From Drosophila pseudoobscura (Eukaryota > Arthropoda > Insecta > Diptera > Drosophilidae): a stretch of DNA of 64,000 nt. The stretch is taken from positions 868,001 to 932,000 of the forward strand of contig NC_046682.1 of assembly GCF_009870125.1 (NCBI RefSeq). Reading direction: 5' to 3'. This document shows, piece after piece, positions 10,561 through 22,366 of the stretch. A program made the translations under genes and the position numbers. How positions within the stretch are numbered: position 1 is the stretch's first letter; each line of letters begins with the position of its first letter. The notes under the pieces are model-generated. The model was given only the letters and a program-made list of their open reading frames with translations. It was not told the origin of the DNA and did no database searches.

Positions 10561-10565
10561 AATAC

Positions 10566-10775
10566 TATGTATATATTTGAAGAAAACATCGCTGCACGGC
10601 GAGAAACCATAATCAATCTGCAGACCACTTGAAAATTCTTGGAATTGTTTTCGATAATAAATTGAACTTCTAAAGAACACTGTCTACAATCTAGACCTAA
10701 CATCGTTCGATTTCTAAGCTTACAATTTTTAAATATCCATGTTAATACGTTAATATATATCATTTTGTAATACGT
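10566..10775 (+). mobile_element. I-type LINE reverse-transcriptase fragment, right part
   Basis: This resumes the LINE interrupted at 7170. Broken frames give KKTSLHGE, INLQTT, KILGIVFDNKLNF and FLNIHVNTLIYI, the region that follows the YADD box in I-type elements. Its position directly after the AATAC duplication shows that the BEL/Pao element landed inside an already present LINE. The right limit, where the Jockey-type LINE begins, is approximate. Confidence 0.75.
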
Positions 10776-12470
10776 CGGCAAATAATGATCTATTGCCTGA
10801 TCGCATTCGGTTTACCGAGGTCGAACGGTATTTTCAGTCCCTTGTTAAATGAATGTTCCCTACTTCATGATCTTCGACTAGTTAAGCCGGTGTTTTCACC
10901 GGGTCCAGACGGCGTTCCAGGTTGTGTACTCAGGTATTGCGCAGAGGCACTGTGTGGACCCTTGCTTTAACTATTCACCCTGTCCATCGATTCTTCTTGC
11001 TTCCCCCCCATCTGGAAGGAATCGTTTATAATTCCTCTCCATAAAAAAGGTAGCAAGTCTGACGCAAAAAATTATAGAGGTATAGCAAAGTTATCCGCTA
11101 TCCCCAAAATGTTTGAGAAGGTATTAACTCCGCACTTGCAACATCTCTCCAAGTCACTTATATCTCCCACTCATCATGGATTTATAAGGCGGCGATCAAC
11201 CACCACGAATTTGTCAAAGGTAACATTATTAAAGGTAACATACAAGGTATTTTACAGACGGATGTCATTTACACCGACTTTAGTAAAGCATTCGACTGTA
11301 TAAAACATTCCCTTTTAGCGCATAAACTTGACCTTTTAGGGTTTCCGCCCAACCTCCTGAGATGGATATCTAGCTATCTTTGTTCCAGGTCTCAAAGAGT
11401 CCTCTTCAAAAACTCCCTCTCTTCACCAGTAAAGGTGTCTTCGGGAGTACCACAGGGCACCCATCTAGGCCCCTTACTCTTCACACTCTTTATTAATGAC
11501 TTGCCTTCAGTAATAACATACTCTCGAGTACTTATGTATGCGGATGATGTTAAACTCTGTGTTCAGTACAAGAACATTTCATTTCATTCCCGCTTGCAAT
11601 CCGATCTCAATAGCTTTCAGTCATGGTGTTGTGCAAACTTGTTGCCTCGAAATGCAAAGTTATGACATTTCATCGTTCTAGCCCCTTGTTGGCTCCCTAC
11701 ACCCTATTTGGTGGTTCTCTTGAGAGAATTACTCTGGTGGATGATCTGGGTGTTATGTTAAACCCCAAGTTAAAGTTTTCCGAACACATTTCTACCATGG
11801 TAAATAAGGCCATGGTCGTGCTTGGGTTTATAAAGAGATGGTCAAAGGAATTTTACTCTAGTAGACTACTATTAGTAAAACTCCCATCCTTAGTTAACCG
11901 TAGAAAAATGCTTGGTGTGATATTTATGCACAACTTGATCAGGGGGACATAGACAGCCCTGATCTGTTGAGCCGCATAAACTTCACGATTCCTATTAGGC
12001 TGACTAGAAATTTTATACCGTTGTTCCTTCCACTTTGTAGATCGAATTATTCCTTGCATGAACCGTTTAGGGTCTTATGCTCGGATTATAATTCCCTCTA
12101 CCATATTATATCCAACAATAATAATCTTCCTCTTATTAAGTTATTAATCCTTACACACCTTTCTAGTAATTAGTAATTATAGTGGTATTTGTATTTTGAT
12201 TGCATGCTTAGTTTCTTAGTAAGTTTAGTGCTAATTTTCCTCGAATGTTAGTGTAATAGCTATCTTTCTTGCATGTTCGCGTTTGGTTCGGCTACGCACC
12301 GCGCGTCATGCCGGAGCCCCCCTCGGTCGGTTGGGCGGGAGGAGGGCTGCGTTTTGCCTGGGATCCGCGCGTAACAGCCTTCTGCTGGTTTCACACGGGC
12401 CACTTGACGGTGCAGTAACTGCATCGCCTCTTGAAATATGCAGTCATTGCATGTCAACGTCCAAATTAAT
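10776..12470 (+). mobile_element. Jockey-type LINE ORF2 relic with 3' UTR (copy C)
   Basis: The reverse-transcriptase motifs appear in order but in several frames: SPGPDGVPG (10896-10925), FTDFSKAFD (around 11270-11300), SSGVPQGTHLGPLLFTLFINDLP (11435-11510), MYADDVKL with the catalytic YADD (11535-11560) and LVDDLGVMLNPKLKFSEH. After KRWSKEF the text jumps to SSRLLLVKLPSLVNRRKML, skipping the VHQDRIESVQK segment present in copy B, so about 150 bp has been deleted here. The 3' UTR ends gtcaacgtccaaattaa. It is 5'-truncated and inactive. Confidence 0.85.
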
Positions 12471-12559
12471 ACATATACATACACCTAACCACCTGCAATC
12501 GCTGTCACCCCTTTCCCTTTCTCGTTTTCGCTGTGTCAAATATACATATTTATAGTTGG

Positions 12560-13000
12560 GTCAGCTGCAGCGGTGAATTTTTCGTTTCGCTTTCGCTCAT
12601 CACCGTTGCTTATTGCTGTTCTTTTTCTTTGGCTTACTTGATCCAAACCAAACACAAAGTGACGCGCTACCCTGTTTTCGTCGGGTATATTCGTTTGGGG
12701 TCAGTAGGATCCAACTATCAATTAAGACAAAGTCGTGCTTCGCAAATCATTTTAGCGTCGATCGTCGTCGGTGCATACGTATAAACAACATCCAGTTTTC
12801 AGAACTACAGCGGTGAATTTTTCGTTTCGCTTTCGCTCCTCACCGTTGCTTATCGCTGTTCATTTTTTTTGGTTTTCGTTTACGCGCCAGCCAAGCGACG
12901 CTCTACCCTAAATTTGTCGGGTATATTGATGTTCAGCTCGTTGTCGGGTATATTGGTTTTTACCTCGTTTGGGTACAATTACCCATTATTTCATTGAGTG
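12560..13000 (+). repeat. Tandem direct repeats in the leader of BEL/Pao element 2
   Basis: The block gcggtgaatttttcgtttcgctttcgctc followed by caccgttgcttat.gctgtt occurs at about 12570 and again at about 12810. Each copy is followed after roughly 60-90 bp by a ctaccct...tcgtcgggtatatt.g module, which itself occurs three times (12668, 12905, 12940 areas). The unit is about 240 bp. Such leader repeats could be a duplicated regulatory segment of the element. Confidence 0.7.
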
Positions 13001-13066
13001 CCTCGGCATTGAATACGATTATTAGAAACGACCTTTCGCCTTCAGTTGCTTGTATTGAGAATCAAT

Positions 13067-14512
13067 ATGACCTCAAAAGCCAACAATATCGTCCTTGAAG
13101 AGCTGAAGAAAAAGCGCAGTTGCCGTGTCAAAGGCATTCTTTTATTAGCGGACCGTTTAGAAGCGGGGGATATTCCGCTGGTATTGACGGAGCTCGAGTG
13201 CAGACTCGAAACGCTGATGCGTAGCATTCACACGGCACGCGAACTTCAAGAGAAGATTGAAGATATAGCCACTGACGATGAATTTGGAGTCGAATTGGAA
13301 GAACTCTTAATTGTCACTAAGGGAAAATTAATGTCACTCATTTGCGCCTTGAAGACAGCTGATGAGACAAAACCTGCAGTACCAGCTTATGGTGGCCCAA
13401 CTCGTGCTCGCCTTCCGAAGTTAGCACTGCCGCAGTTCAGCGGCAACTTTTCGGACTTTAAAAACTTCATAGGTTTATTTGAGACTCTGGTTCACAATGA
13501 CGAAAGCATTCCAATTATCGAAAAGTTCAACCATTTGCTCTCGTGTCTCTCTGGTGAAGCGTTGGAAACAGTTAGGGCTTTCCAAGTAACCGAGACCAAC
13601 TATGAGAAAGCAATGGCTAGCTTAAAACGGGTCTACGATAATGATTGTCTGATCTTTAAAAATCACATTGTTGCCCTATGTAGTCTTCCCAAAATGACCC
13701 AGCAATCAGCATCGTCCTTGAGGAACCTTATCGATACCGCCTCATCCATATATGGTTCATTGTTGTCGATAGGCAATGATAAAAAGATCTCGAATGCGAT
13801 TATTATTCATCTCGTCTTGAGCAGAGTCGATCCGGCGACCAAAGATAAATGGGAAGAACAGCTCGATTATGAGAAGCTGCCACTTTGGGCTGACTGTGAA
13901 AAGTTGCTTAATCGCAGACATCAGCATCTTTCCGCCGAAAATTCGGACAAACCAAAGCAGGAGCAGAAAGCTGTGTCATTCGCGTGTTCTACCGCGAATA
14001 CCAAAAACCAACAATGCAGCTACTTCAATGCGAATGGCCATTTGTTGACAGATTGCAGTCCACTTGGTCGGCTGGCAGTAATGCAAAGGTTAGAATTCGC
14101 AAAAACTGTATCCCTGTGCATCAATTGTCTGCAACAAGGCCACTTTGTGGTACGATGCAAAGCTAAGAAGTGTCAAGTGTGTGGCTGCTCACACCATACC
14201 TTATTGCATAGGTACACAGTGGCGAATAAAAGTCTCGCGTTACCATCACCCCCAGAGAATTCTTCTCCTCCTCCCAATCAGAATAGACCTTTCACTTCGC
14301 ATGCTCTCCATGCGACAGCTATGGATAGAGTTATTCTGGCTACGTCGATCGTAAGCGTCCGAACAAATAATGGTGAACATGTTTTGGCCCGAGCTCTGCT
14401 TGACTCGGGGTCTCAAACCAATTTTATAACTGAGGACTTAGCACAGCGCTTACAGATCCGTAGGGCTCCTCCCTCCTCCCTCCTCGTGTATCAACTTGCT
14501 TGGTATTGGTGA
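13067..14512 (+). pseudogene. gag and protease of BEL/Pao element 2
   Basis: A continuous frame from the ATG at 13046 or 13067 covers a coiled N-terminal region and a DUF1759-type capsid-like segment (RLPKLALPQFSGN, about 13413-13450). It then has two zinc-knuckle-like motifs (CSYFNANGHLLTDC with a cysteine pattern partly lost, and CINCLQQGHFVVRC) and a CQVCGCSHHTLLH motif. The aspartic protease site ALLDSGSQTNFIT is at about 14394-14432. The frame then ends prematurely, and pol continues in another frame from about 14496. The first knuckle has lost its C-x2-C spacing, a sign of decay. Confidence 0.8.
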
Positions 14513-15782
14513 ATCCAATTCACAAGTCAAGAAAAATATACATACGGTGGTGAAGTCGCGAATTACTGGTAGTGAGTTTTCGGTCGATTTCTGGATTTTA
14601 AGGTCCATTTCGGGGTATCACCCTGATCAAACACTTAACTTGAGTGACTGGAAAATCCCGAAGAACTTACCACTTGCAGACCCATGTTTCTTCAAGCCAC
14701 AGAAGATAGATAGGTTAATAGGTGCAGAAACATTTTTCGAACTTTTATCTGTTGGTCAAATTAGACAAGGTCCTGACTATCCAACCCTGCAGAAAACGCT
14801 TCTCGGCTGGATTGTGTCGGGTAGATACACTCCAAAGGTGGCTGCCGCCCAAGAAGCGAGGAATTGTGTGAGTTGTCGATACACATCGACAACACATTAC
14901 AAAAGTTTTGGACACTGGAAGAATTGCCGTCTTCTAAAAAGTCTTTATCTCCTAAACACAAGTTATGTGAAGAGTATTCTATAAGGACTACTCAGGTCGT
15001 GCCTTCAGGTCGGTTTGAAGTAAAACTGCCGTTCAAATCAGATCCCAGTAAAAGAAAATGTACTTGGAGCTAATGGAAGAGTACCTCTCCTTGGGTCACA
15101 TGTCTACCACAGACAACACAATCCCTAATTATTTCATTCCACATCGATTCAGACTACACAGGTACGCCTTGACAGCTAATGTCAAGAAGATGTATCGCCA
15201 AGTCTGGGTCGCTGATGCGTATAGACAATTCCAGCTCATAGTGTGTAGAAAAGACCCGTCTGAGTCCTTGAGAATATACCAGCTCAACACCGTAACATAT
15301 GGGACTGGACCAGCCCCATTTTTGGCTTTTCGGTGTTTGAAGAGGTTGAGTGAGTCTGCAAAACTCTCATTCCCTAAAGCTGCTGAAGTTATTGACTCCG
15401 ACTTCTATGTCGATGACATGTTGATTGGTGCTGGTTGCGTAGAGGAGCTAAAGACAATTAAGTCTGATGTGGCTCAGGTTCTTCAAACTGCTGGGTTGGA
15501 ATTGACTAAATGGTTTTCGAACTCACCTGATGTCACCGCATCCGAGAGCACAGTTAAACCGATAACGATCTCGGACTCAGAGTCAACTAAGGCGTTGGAA
15601 TATCGTGGCTGCCACACGAAGACGTCTTTAAGTTCCAAATTGACACGTCAGTTATGTGTCTCCGAGCGACAAAACGGAACATATTATCGGTGACATCAAA
15701 GCTGTTTGACCCCCTTGACTTGTTAAGTCCTTTAGTAATTAAGGGAAAGATCCTACTGCAGGAGCTTAGGCTTAACAAGCTA
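14513..15782 (+). pseudogene. Reverse-transcriptase region of BEL/Pao element 2
   Basis: Text after the protease (NLSDWKIPKNLPLADPCFF) is in the frame 14496-14984, and there is a frameshift and deletion around 14865-15060. The RT palm is in the frame 15058-15693, with the catalytic DFYVDDMLIGA box at about 15400-15435, typical of BEL/Pao YVDD. A stop at 15691 and a frame change precede the LFDPLDLLSPLVIKGKILLQ segment, also characteristic of this superfamily. A DINE-1 copy begins at 15783. Confidence 0.8.
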
Positions 15783-16279
15783 GATTGGGATGAGTCAGCC
15801 AGCTGCTGCCAGTGCACATTGATTTGTTCCTTTTGGCTATAAAAATGATCTGATCTGATCCAGATTCAGCAATCTGATAGATATGGTCAATATCTATGAT
15901 TCTGCGTTTTTAGTTTTCTCGAATCTGCAATATTGTGGATGCAACAGATTTTCGTCCTTTGTGGGAGCGGAAGGGGGTGGGGCAAAGTTTTGAAATATTT
16001 TTGTAGCAGTGACATATCACAGAAGTTTGGATCCAAAACATCGTTGCTCTACCTCTTATAGTCTTTGAGCAGGGGACGCTGAAGGGGACGGACAGACGGA
16101 CGGACGGACGGACAGACGGACAGACAGACATGGCTCAATCGACTCGGCTATTGATGCTGATCAAGAATATATATACTTTATTGGGTCGGAAACGATTCCT
16201 TCTGGACGTTACACACATCCACTTCTACCACAAATCTAATATACCCCAATACTCATTTTGAGTATCGGGTATAAAAATA
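15783..16279 (+). mobile_element. DINE-1/INE-1 copy inserted in BEL/Pao pol
   Basis: It runs from the agctgctgc-type start to gagtatcgggtataaaaat. It includes the gtggatgcaacagattttcgtcctttgtggg module, a well-preserved (GACG/GACA)n array (16086-16130), the cggaaacgattccttctggacgttacacacatcc module and ctaatataccccaatactcattttgag. Pol coding text continues on both sides, so DINE-1 arrived after the BEL/Pao element. Confidence 0.88.
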
Positions 16280-17036
16280 ATATACTGGTCAGATTCAGAA
16301 GTTACTCTTCATTGGATCCGATTCCCCCATCGTCGTTGTCAACATTCGTTGCGAACCAAGTAGCGCAGATTCAAGAGTGGTCTTCACCAGCTACGTGCCG
16401 TCATGTGCCAACAAAACAGAACCCAGCAGACATAGTTTCGAGAGGTTGTGACGTGGAGGAAATCGTGAAGTGGACGTTTGGTGGACCCGCGTTCCTAAAG
16501 TCTGAAGAAGAGAGCTGGCCCAGAAATCCACACTTCAAGCTTTCCGAAGAAGAGCTACAGATGGAAAGTCGGAAGAAATCGGTCGGACTGACCGTCGCGG
16601 CCAAGCCAAATTATTTAGTGGATTTAATCGAGGGATACGCGTCACACCTCAAACTGCTAAGAGTGTTCGTTTTCGTGTCCCGCTTCATCCGAAAATGCAA
16701 AGACAAAAGTCTCAACTTTGAAAAAATTCCGTCATCCGTAAAATACGACGAGGCGTTTCTAAAAATAGTCGAAATAACGCAGAAAAATGAGTCTCAAGAA
16801 GATATTGAAAGGGTTCGTAAAGGCACCAAGTTAGGCCCCAGTCTTCAGAGTTTGAATCCCTTTATCCATGAAGAGGCTGGGACTTGGTGCTCTTCTTCGT
16901 TGTTGCGAGTTGGGGGGCGACTAGTTAACGCTCCTATGTCATATAATGCCAAGTTTCCTTTGTTATTGACAAAACGTTCGCAGACGTTCGCCATCTACAT
17001 CAAACGAATTTTCATGCCGGCCCACGAGCACTCGTG
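16280..17036 (+). pseudogene. RNase H-to-integrase linker region of BEL/Pao element 2
   Basis: An open frame from 16258 shows QIQEWSSPATCRHVPTKQNPADIVSRG (about 16360-16440), the classic post-RNase H phrase of BEL/Pao and other LTR pol proteins. ESWPRNPHF and a long linker follow, up to LLRVGGRLVNAPM and KFPLLL at about 16895-16960, just before the integrase zinc-binding region. The frame ends at 17036, and integrase continues out of frame. Confidence 0.8.
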
Positions 17037-17980
17037 AGTATCCTTAGACAGCGTATTTGGATAGTGAACGCTCAGGCGGTCTGCAGGGCGACAGTTAGTT
17101 CGTGTATTCGTTGCTTTAAATGCAAGCCTCAGCTCCAGACCCAAATGATGGGCAACTTACCCGCAGACCAGCTCCGTGCTCTCAGCCCATTTTCAGTATG
17201 AGGCGTTGATTTTTGTGGCCCAGCCTATACGACTCTGCAAATTCGTGGAAGGCCGCCTTTTAAGTCCTACATAGCGTTATTTGTCTGTTTTGCGTCCAAG
17301 GCGGTTCATTTCGAAATTGTCTCCGATTTGACGACTAATTCCTTCTTGTTGGCATTCCAAAGGTTCGTCGGTCGTCGAGGATGTTCGCAACGCGTGAACT
17401 GCGACAACGCGACAAATTTCGTCGAAGCAAGTCGCCACTTCAGCGAGCTGCGGAGGAAGATAGAGGCGGAAGCGGACGCGATACGCGAATTCGCGGTTGC
17501 GAGTTTGCCTTCATACCGCCTCGAGCACCGCACATGGGCGGACTTTGGGAGGCCGGTGTGAAGTCTGCCAAGGGCCTACTCCTACTCCTGCTGACAGGCG
17601 GGCCACTAATCGCACCCCCAGCATCCAGGACCCCGGACCAGGAGGGTCTGAGCTGCTTAAAGCGATGGCGGCTTGTCTCGTCAGCCACGCAAATGTTCTG
17701 GCAGCGATGGTCCCGGGAGTATGTGCTGGGCTTGCAAATAGGATGCAAGTGGCACCAGGAGGAACCCAACATCAAGGATGGCGACCTCGTAATCGTCGCC
17801 GAGGACAACCTGCCCCCCCCCCCCCCCCCTCAGTGGCTCCTCGGAAGAGTGGTCGGAACTTCCGCAGGGCAGGACGGAAGGGTCAGAGTGGTCGACCTAA
17901 GGACAAGCAGCGGAGCCACGTTCAGGAGACCAATCCACAAGTCGGCGCTTCTGCCACTGGCTACACCGGGCCGGTGTAGC
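17037..17980 (+). pseudogene. Integrase and C-terminal domain of BEL/Pao element 2
   Basis: Fragments in changing frames include FVCFASKAVHFEIVSDL (about 17280-17330) and the catalytic-region text CDNATNF (17400-17420). A frameshift separates these from FIPPRAPHMGGLWEAGVKSAK (about 17510-17570). The DUF5641-like tail follows, with DGDLVIVAEDNLPP and RPIHKSALLPL. The poly-C tract at 17811-17829 encodes a proline run and is a likely slippage site. Integrase motifs are split by frameshifts, so the enzyme is dead. Confidence 0.78.
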
Positions 17981-18060
17981 GCCATTTGGCTTATAATTTG
18001 TATTAGAATAATATTAGGATCGAATTTGATGAAGTCTAGTGTAAGTTAGGCTAGGGCAAA

Positions 18061-18300
18061 GCGGGAGCGCAATAAAAGGTAGGTACGATAGGCTTAAAAG
18101 AAATTGTTTGAATATAGAGGGGTCGACAAAATCTATTGAAAACGAACGCACGCACTTATTATTTTTTCGTCGTAATATACATTAATTTGCAGCCACCCAA
18201 AGTTTTCGGTATTTCATATTTAGAAAAACTATTCTAAAATTTCACTCCGTTTAAGCCACTTCATTAGCTCATCAGACCAGATGTGTAGGTATCTAACAAG
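18061..18300. other. Junction between BEL/Pao element 2 and the R1-type element
   Basis: No coding text is recognised. The stretch contains the poly-T-rich cttattattttttcgtcg and may hold the end of the BEL/Pao 3' LTR, but no terminal CA with a target duplication could be matched. Confidence 0.4.
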
Positions 18301-18368
18301 CTTAAAATGAATTATGTGTATTTATTATTAGGCAGGCTCCGGTCCCCAAGGTCAAGGTACACCGAAAC

Positions 18369-20367
18369 GACAGAGGCACTACTTGAGTTTGCAACGGTAC
18401 GATATAACACTCTGTATGCGCGGGCCATGCGAAAAATCAAGCGACCAAAAACAAACGGTTCGAATTTGCTTTCTGTCTTTTCCTTAGCATCAAAGGGCAA
18501 CCAGAACCGCCTCATGACGGGATAATTGCACTGTGCTATGAAACCGATTTCGCCTAAATATATGTATATAGATTCATATATATAGGCCTATAGCTTTTTT
18601 AGAGGACGAACTTTGCACTGAACTGCAGCCAAATGCCGGTAATGTACAAAGTCAAATATCACTGTTATAATTTTTTTTTCCCAGGCGGGTACTTTATGCC
18701 TCTCCTGTTTGCCATCTTCTGACGCTCTCATCCTCGCGTAGCTTACGAATTACTACGCTCGCAAAGTTGCCCACTGCATCCCATTTGCGCGTGTCCTCCA
18801 TCATCGCTCTTAGCAGCTTTTCCTTCGTCAGCCATCCTCCACAGCATTCCTCCTCCAGCATTCGCATGCTCTGGTGATCCGTCGCAGACAATCTCTATCG
18901 ATTTTGTGGCCAAATCTGTGGAGGTAAAGCATCAGTGGCCGCTTAGGCATCAGACAGAAATTTAGACAGTCATGCCTTCGCGTGTACCACTCTTTGACTC
19001 TTATGATAAGGGTGTATGTCCATCTACCATTCCATCTTCGCTGCCACTCGGCCATTACTCGCTGGCGCTCCCGACTATGAATAGCTTCCCTATTTGATGC
19101 CGCCAGTGCTTCTTCTCCTCGCTGCGAGTAGATTTCGGTAGCCTCCCTTGCTAACAAGTCAATCGGTACCGTCCCGGCAATGACCAGAGTCGCGTCGTCC
19201 GATACCGTACGGAATACACTGCTTACGCGCAGGGATCCCAGCTGATAGGTTGCTTGTATGCTAACCTAATCTTGTATGTTTCTCATATATGATTTGGTGT
19301 TGACCGCCTTAGGCCAGACCGCTGTAGCGTAGAGCATGATCGCCATTAGCACATTATGCAATACGTTCTAATAGCACTGTTCCTTTTTTCGTGCAATTGC
19401 TCATCAGGACTACCTCCGTCTTGTTGTCGCCCAGTTGTAGCGCAGCGGAGCTTATCATACATGGTGTTCCAAAGTAGCGGCCCTAGGACCGCTGGCGGAA
19501 CGCCGCCAGATACCTCGTATCCCTTGGTACCTCCATCTGTATCGTACAGTAGTACCCGATCCGGAAAATAATCTTGAACCATGCGTATGAGATGACCTTC
19601 AACTCCAAAAATAGATAGCGCCCGTATGATACCGTCCCATCTGACAGGGTTAAACGCGTTTTTTACGTCTAGCTTCACCACGATGCAATAGTTTTTGGAT
19701 GCGCCCTTCCAACAGGTGCCTACGATTGCCTTTGCTGCAACATCTGCTATTTTTGTTAGTGCGTCTACAGTGTGGTGAGCCTTGCGCAATCAAAATTGCA
19801 TTGGTGATAGATCGCCAACCCGCTGAATGACTCGCTCCAGCCTAGTGTAGATAATCCCCTCGAGGATTTTCCCCGCGGTTTCCAATAGGCATATCGGCCT
19901 ATAGGAAGAGGGCTCATCCAGCGGTTAGTCTGGCTTTGGGATCAGAACGAGCTTCTGAGCCAGGAGTCTTATCGATTGAGATACTTCTAGCTGCGGCCAT
20001 GACCTCTGCCTCACAGATTTGCTCTAGCTCCCTTTGGTTATCAGCATACTCCTGTCTTGTTGGAATACCCAGTGCAATACGAGGAATAGGGTCTCCACAA
20101 TGTTCTTTATTTTACCTGATTCGACCGGTGCCTTTGGTTTTAGAGCATTAATTTTTTTTTATTACAATCTTGTAGGCCCTTCCCCAAATTCCCAAAGTTC
20201 CAGGAAGCACTTCCGCTTGCTTCCCTGCGAGCAACTGTGTATTTGCCCTAGAGGTGTGGCATTTCCGTCGAGTATCCGCGATCTGTTGATTCCACTAGTA
20301 AACGGGATGGTGGTCACTCCTATACTCGTACCGTCTTTCCATGGTCGCATTGAAGGCGTGCAGCACT
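18369..20367. repeat. Tandem duplication unit 1 (1999 bp)
   Basis: It is nearly identical to 20368-22366, with every landmark offset by exactly 1999 bp. It starts cagaggcactacttgagtttg and ends ...gcgtgcagcactga. I spotted only a handful of substitutions between the units, for example catcagtgg versus caacagtgg, gtgtacc versus gtatacc, and gggctcatcc versus gggcttatcc. Both carry the same inactivating lesions in the RT. Confidence 0.92.
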
Positions 20368-22366
20368 GACAGAGGCACTACTTGAGTTTGCAACGGTACG
20401 ATATAACACTCTGTATGCGCGGGCCATGCGAAAAATCAAGCGACCAAAAACAAACGGTTCGAATTTGCTTTCTGTCTTTTCCTTAGCATCAAAGGGCAAC
20501 CAGAACCGCCTCATGACGGGATAATTGCACTGTGCTATGAAACCGATTTCGCCTAAATATATGTATATAGATTCATATATATAGGCCTATAGCTTTTTTA
20601 GAGGACGAACTTTGCACTGAACTGCAGCCAAATGCCGGTAATGTACAAAGTCAAATATCACTGTTATGATTTTTTTTTCCCAGGCGGGTACTTTATGCCT
20701 CTCCTGTTTGCCATCTTCTGACGCTCTCATCCTCGCGTAGCTTACGAATTACTACGCTCGCAAAGTTGCCCACTGCATCCCATTTGCGCGTGTCCTCCAT
20801 CATCGCTCTTAGCAGCTTTTCCTTCGTCAGCCATCCTCCACAGCATTCCTCCTCCAGCATTCGCATGCTCTGGTGATCCGTCGCAGACAATCTCTATCGA
20901 TTTTGTGGCCAAATCTGTGGAGGTAAAGCAACAGTGGCCGCTTAGGCATCAGACAGAAATTTAGACAGTCATGCCTTCGCGTATACCACTCTTTGACTCT
21001 TATGATAAGGGTGAATTTCCATCTACCATTCCATCTTCGCTGCCACTCGGCCATTACTCGCTGGCGCTCCCGACTATGAATAGCTTCCCTATTTGATGCC
21101 GCCAGTGCTTCTTCTCCTCGCTGCGAGTAGATTTCGGTAGCCTCCCTTGCTAACAAGTCAATCGGTACCGTCCCGGCAATGACCAGAGTCGCGTCGTCCG
21201 ATACCGTACGGAATACACTGCTTACGCGCAGGGATCCCAGCTGATAGGTTGCTTGTATGCTAACCTAATCTTGTATGTTTCTCATATATGATTTGGTGTT
21301 GACCGCCTTAGGCCAGACCGCTGTAGCGTAGAGCATGATCGCCATTAGCACATTATGCAATACGTTCTAATAGCACTGTTCCTTTTTTCGTGCAATTGCT
21401 CATCAGGACTACCTCCGTCTTGTTGTCGCCCAGTTGTAGCGCAGCGGAGCTTATCATACATGGTGTTCCAAAGTAGCGGCCCTAGGACCGCTGGCGGAAC
21501 GCCGCCAGATACCTCGTATCCCTTGGTACCTCCATCTGTATCGTACAGTAGTACCCGATCCGGAAAATAATCTTGAACCATGCGTATGAGATGACCTTCA
21601 ACTCCAAAAATAGATAGCGCCCGTATGATACCGTCCCATCTGACAGGGTTAAACGCGTTTTTTACGTCTAGCTTCACCACGATGCAATAGTTTTTGGATG
21701 CGCCCTTCCAACAGGTGCCTACGATTGCCTTTGCTGCAACATCTGCTATTTTTGTTAGTGCGTCTACAGTGTGGTGAGCCTTGCGCAATCAAAATTGCAT
21801 TGGTGATAGATCGCCAACCCGCTGAATGACTCGCTCCAGCCTAGTGTAGATAATCCCCTCGAGGATTTTCCCCGCGGTTTCCAATAGGCATATCGGCCTA
21901 TAGGAAGAGGGCTTATCCAGCGGTTAGTCTGGCTTTGGGATCAGAACGAGCTTCTGAGCCAGGAGTCTTATCGATTGAGATACTTCTAGCTGCGGCCATG
22001 ACCTCTGCCTCACAGATTTGCTCTAGCTCCCTTTGGTTATCAGCATACTCCTGTCTTGTTGGAATACCCAGTGCAATACGAGGAATAGGGTCTCCACAAT
22101 GTTCTTTATTTTACCTGATTCGACCGGTGCCTTTGGTTTTAGAGCATTAATTTTTTTTTATTACAATCTTGTAGGCCCTTCCCCAAATTCCCAAAGTTCC
22201 AGGAAGCACTTCCGCTTGCTTCCCTGCGAGCAACTGTGTATTTGCCCTAGAGGTGTGGCATTTCCGTCGAGTATCCGCGATCTGTTGATTCCACTAGTAA
22301 ACGGGATGGTGGTCACTCCTATACTCGTACCGTCTTTCCATGGTCGCATTGAAGGCGTGCAGCACT
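20368..22366. repeat. Tandem duplication unit 2 (1999 bp)
   Basis: This is the second copy of the unit at 18369-20367, joined directly head-to-tail with it. To the right (22367 on) the sequence continues into the 5' part of the same R1-type element. This unit is therefore the original location, and unit 1 is the added copy, or the reverse by unequal exchange. Confidence 0.92.

Larger units (their letters stand above)
12540..18060 (+). mobile_element. BEL/Pao LTR retrotransposon 2, decayed, with DINE-1 insertion
   Basis: The order gag, protease, RT, RNase H linker, integrase and C-terminal domain is preserved along 5 kb, but with several frameshifts and stops. A DINE-1 element (15783-16279) sits inside pol. 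No unambiguous pair of LTRs was found; the text from about 17977 (tgtagcgcc...) may begin the 3' LTR, with no matching 5' copy seen. The ends are therefore approximate. Confidence 0.75.

Noticed and set aside
16086..16130. (GACG/GACA)n array considered as a CRISPR-like or coding repeat
   Set aside because: It is the standard microsatellite of DINE-1 elements, without unique spacers.
17811..17829. Poly-C tract as a regulatory element
   Set aside because: It is a proline-coding run inside dead BEL/Pao pol and most simply a slippage expansion.
19356..20151. + strand open frames repeated again at 21355-22150
   Set aside because: They are antisense to the R1-type RT and are duplicated only because the whole 2-kb unit is.
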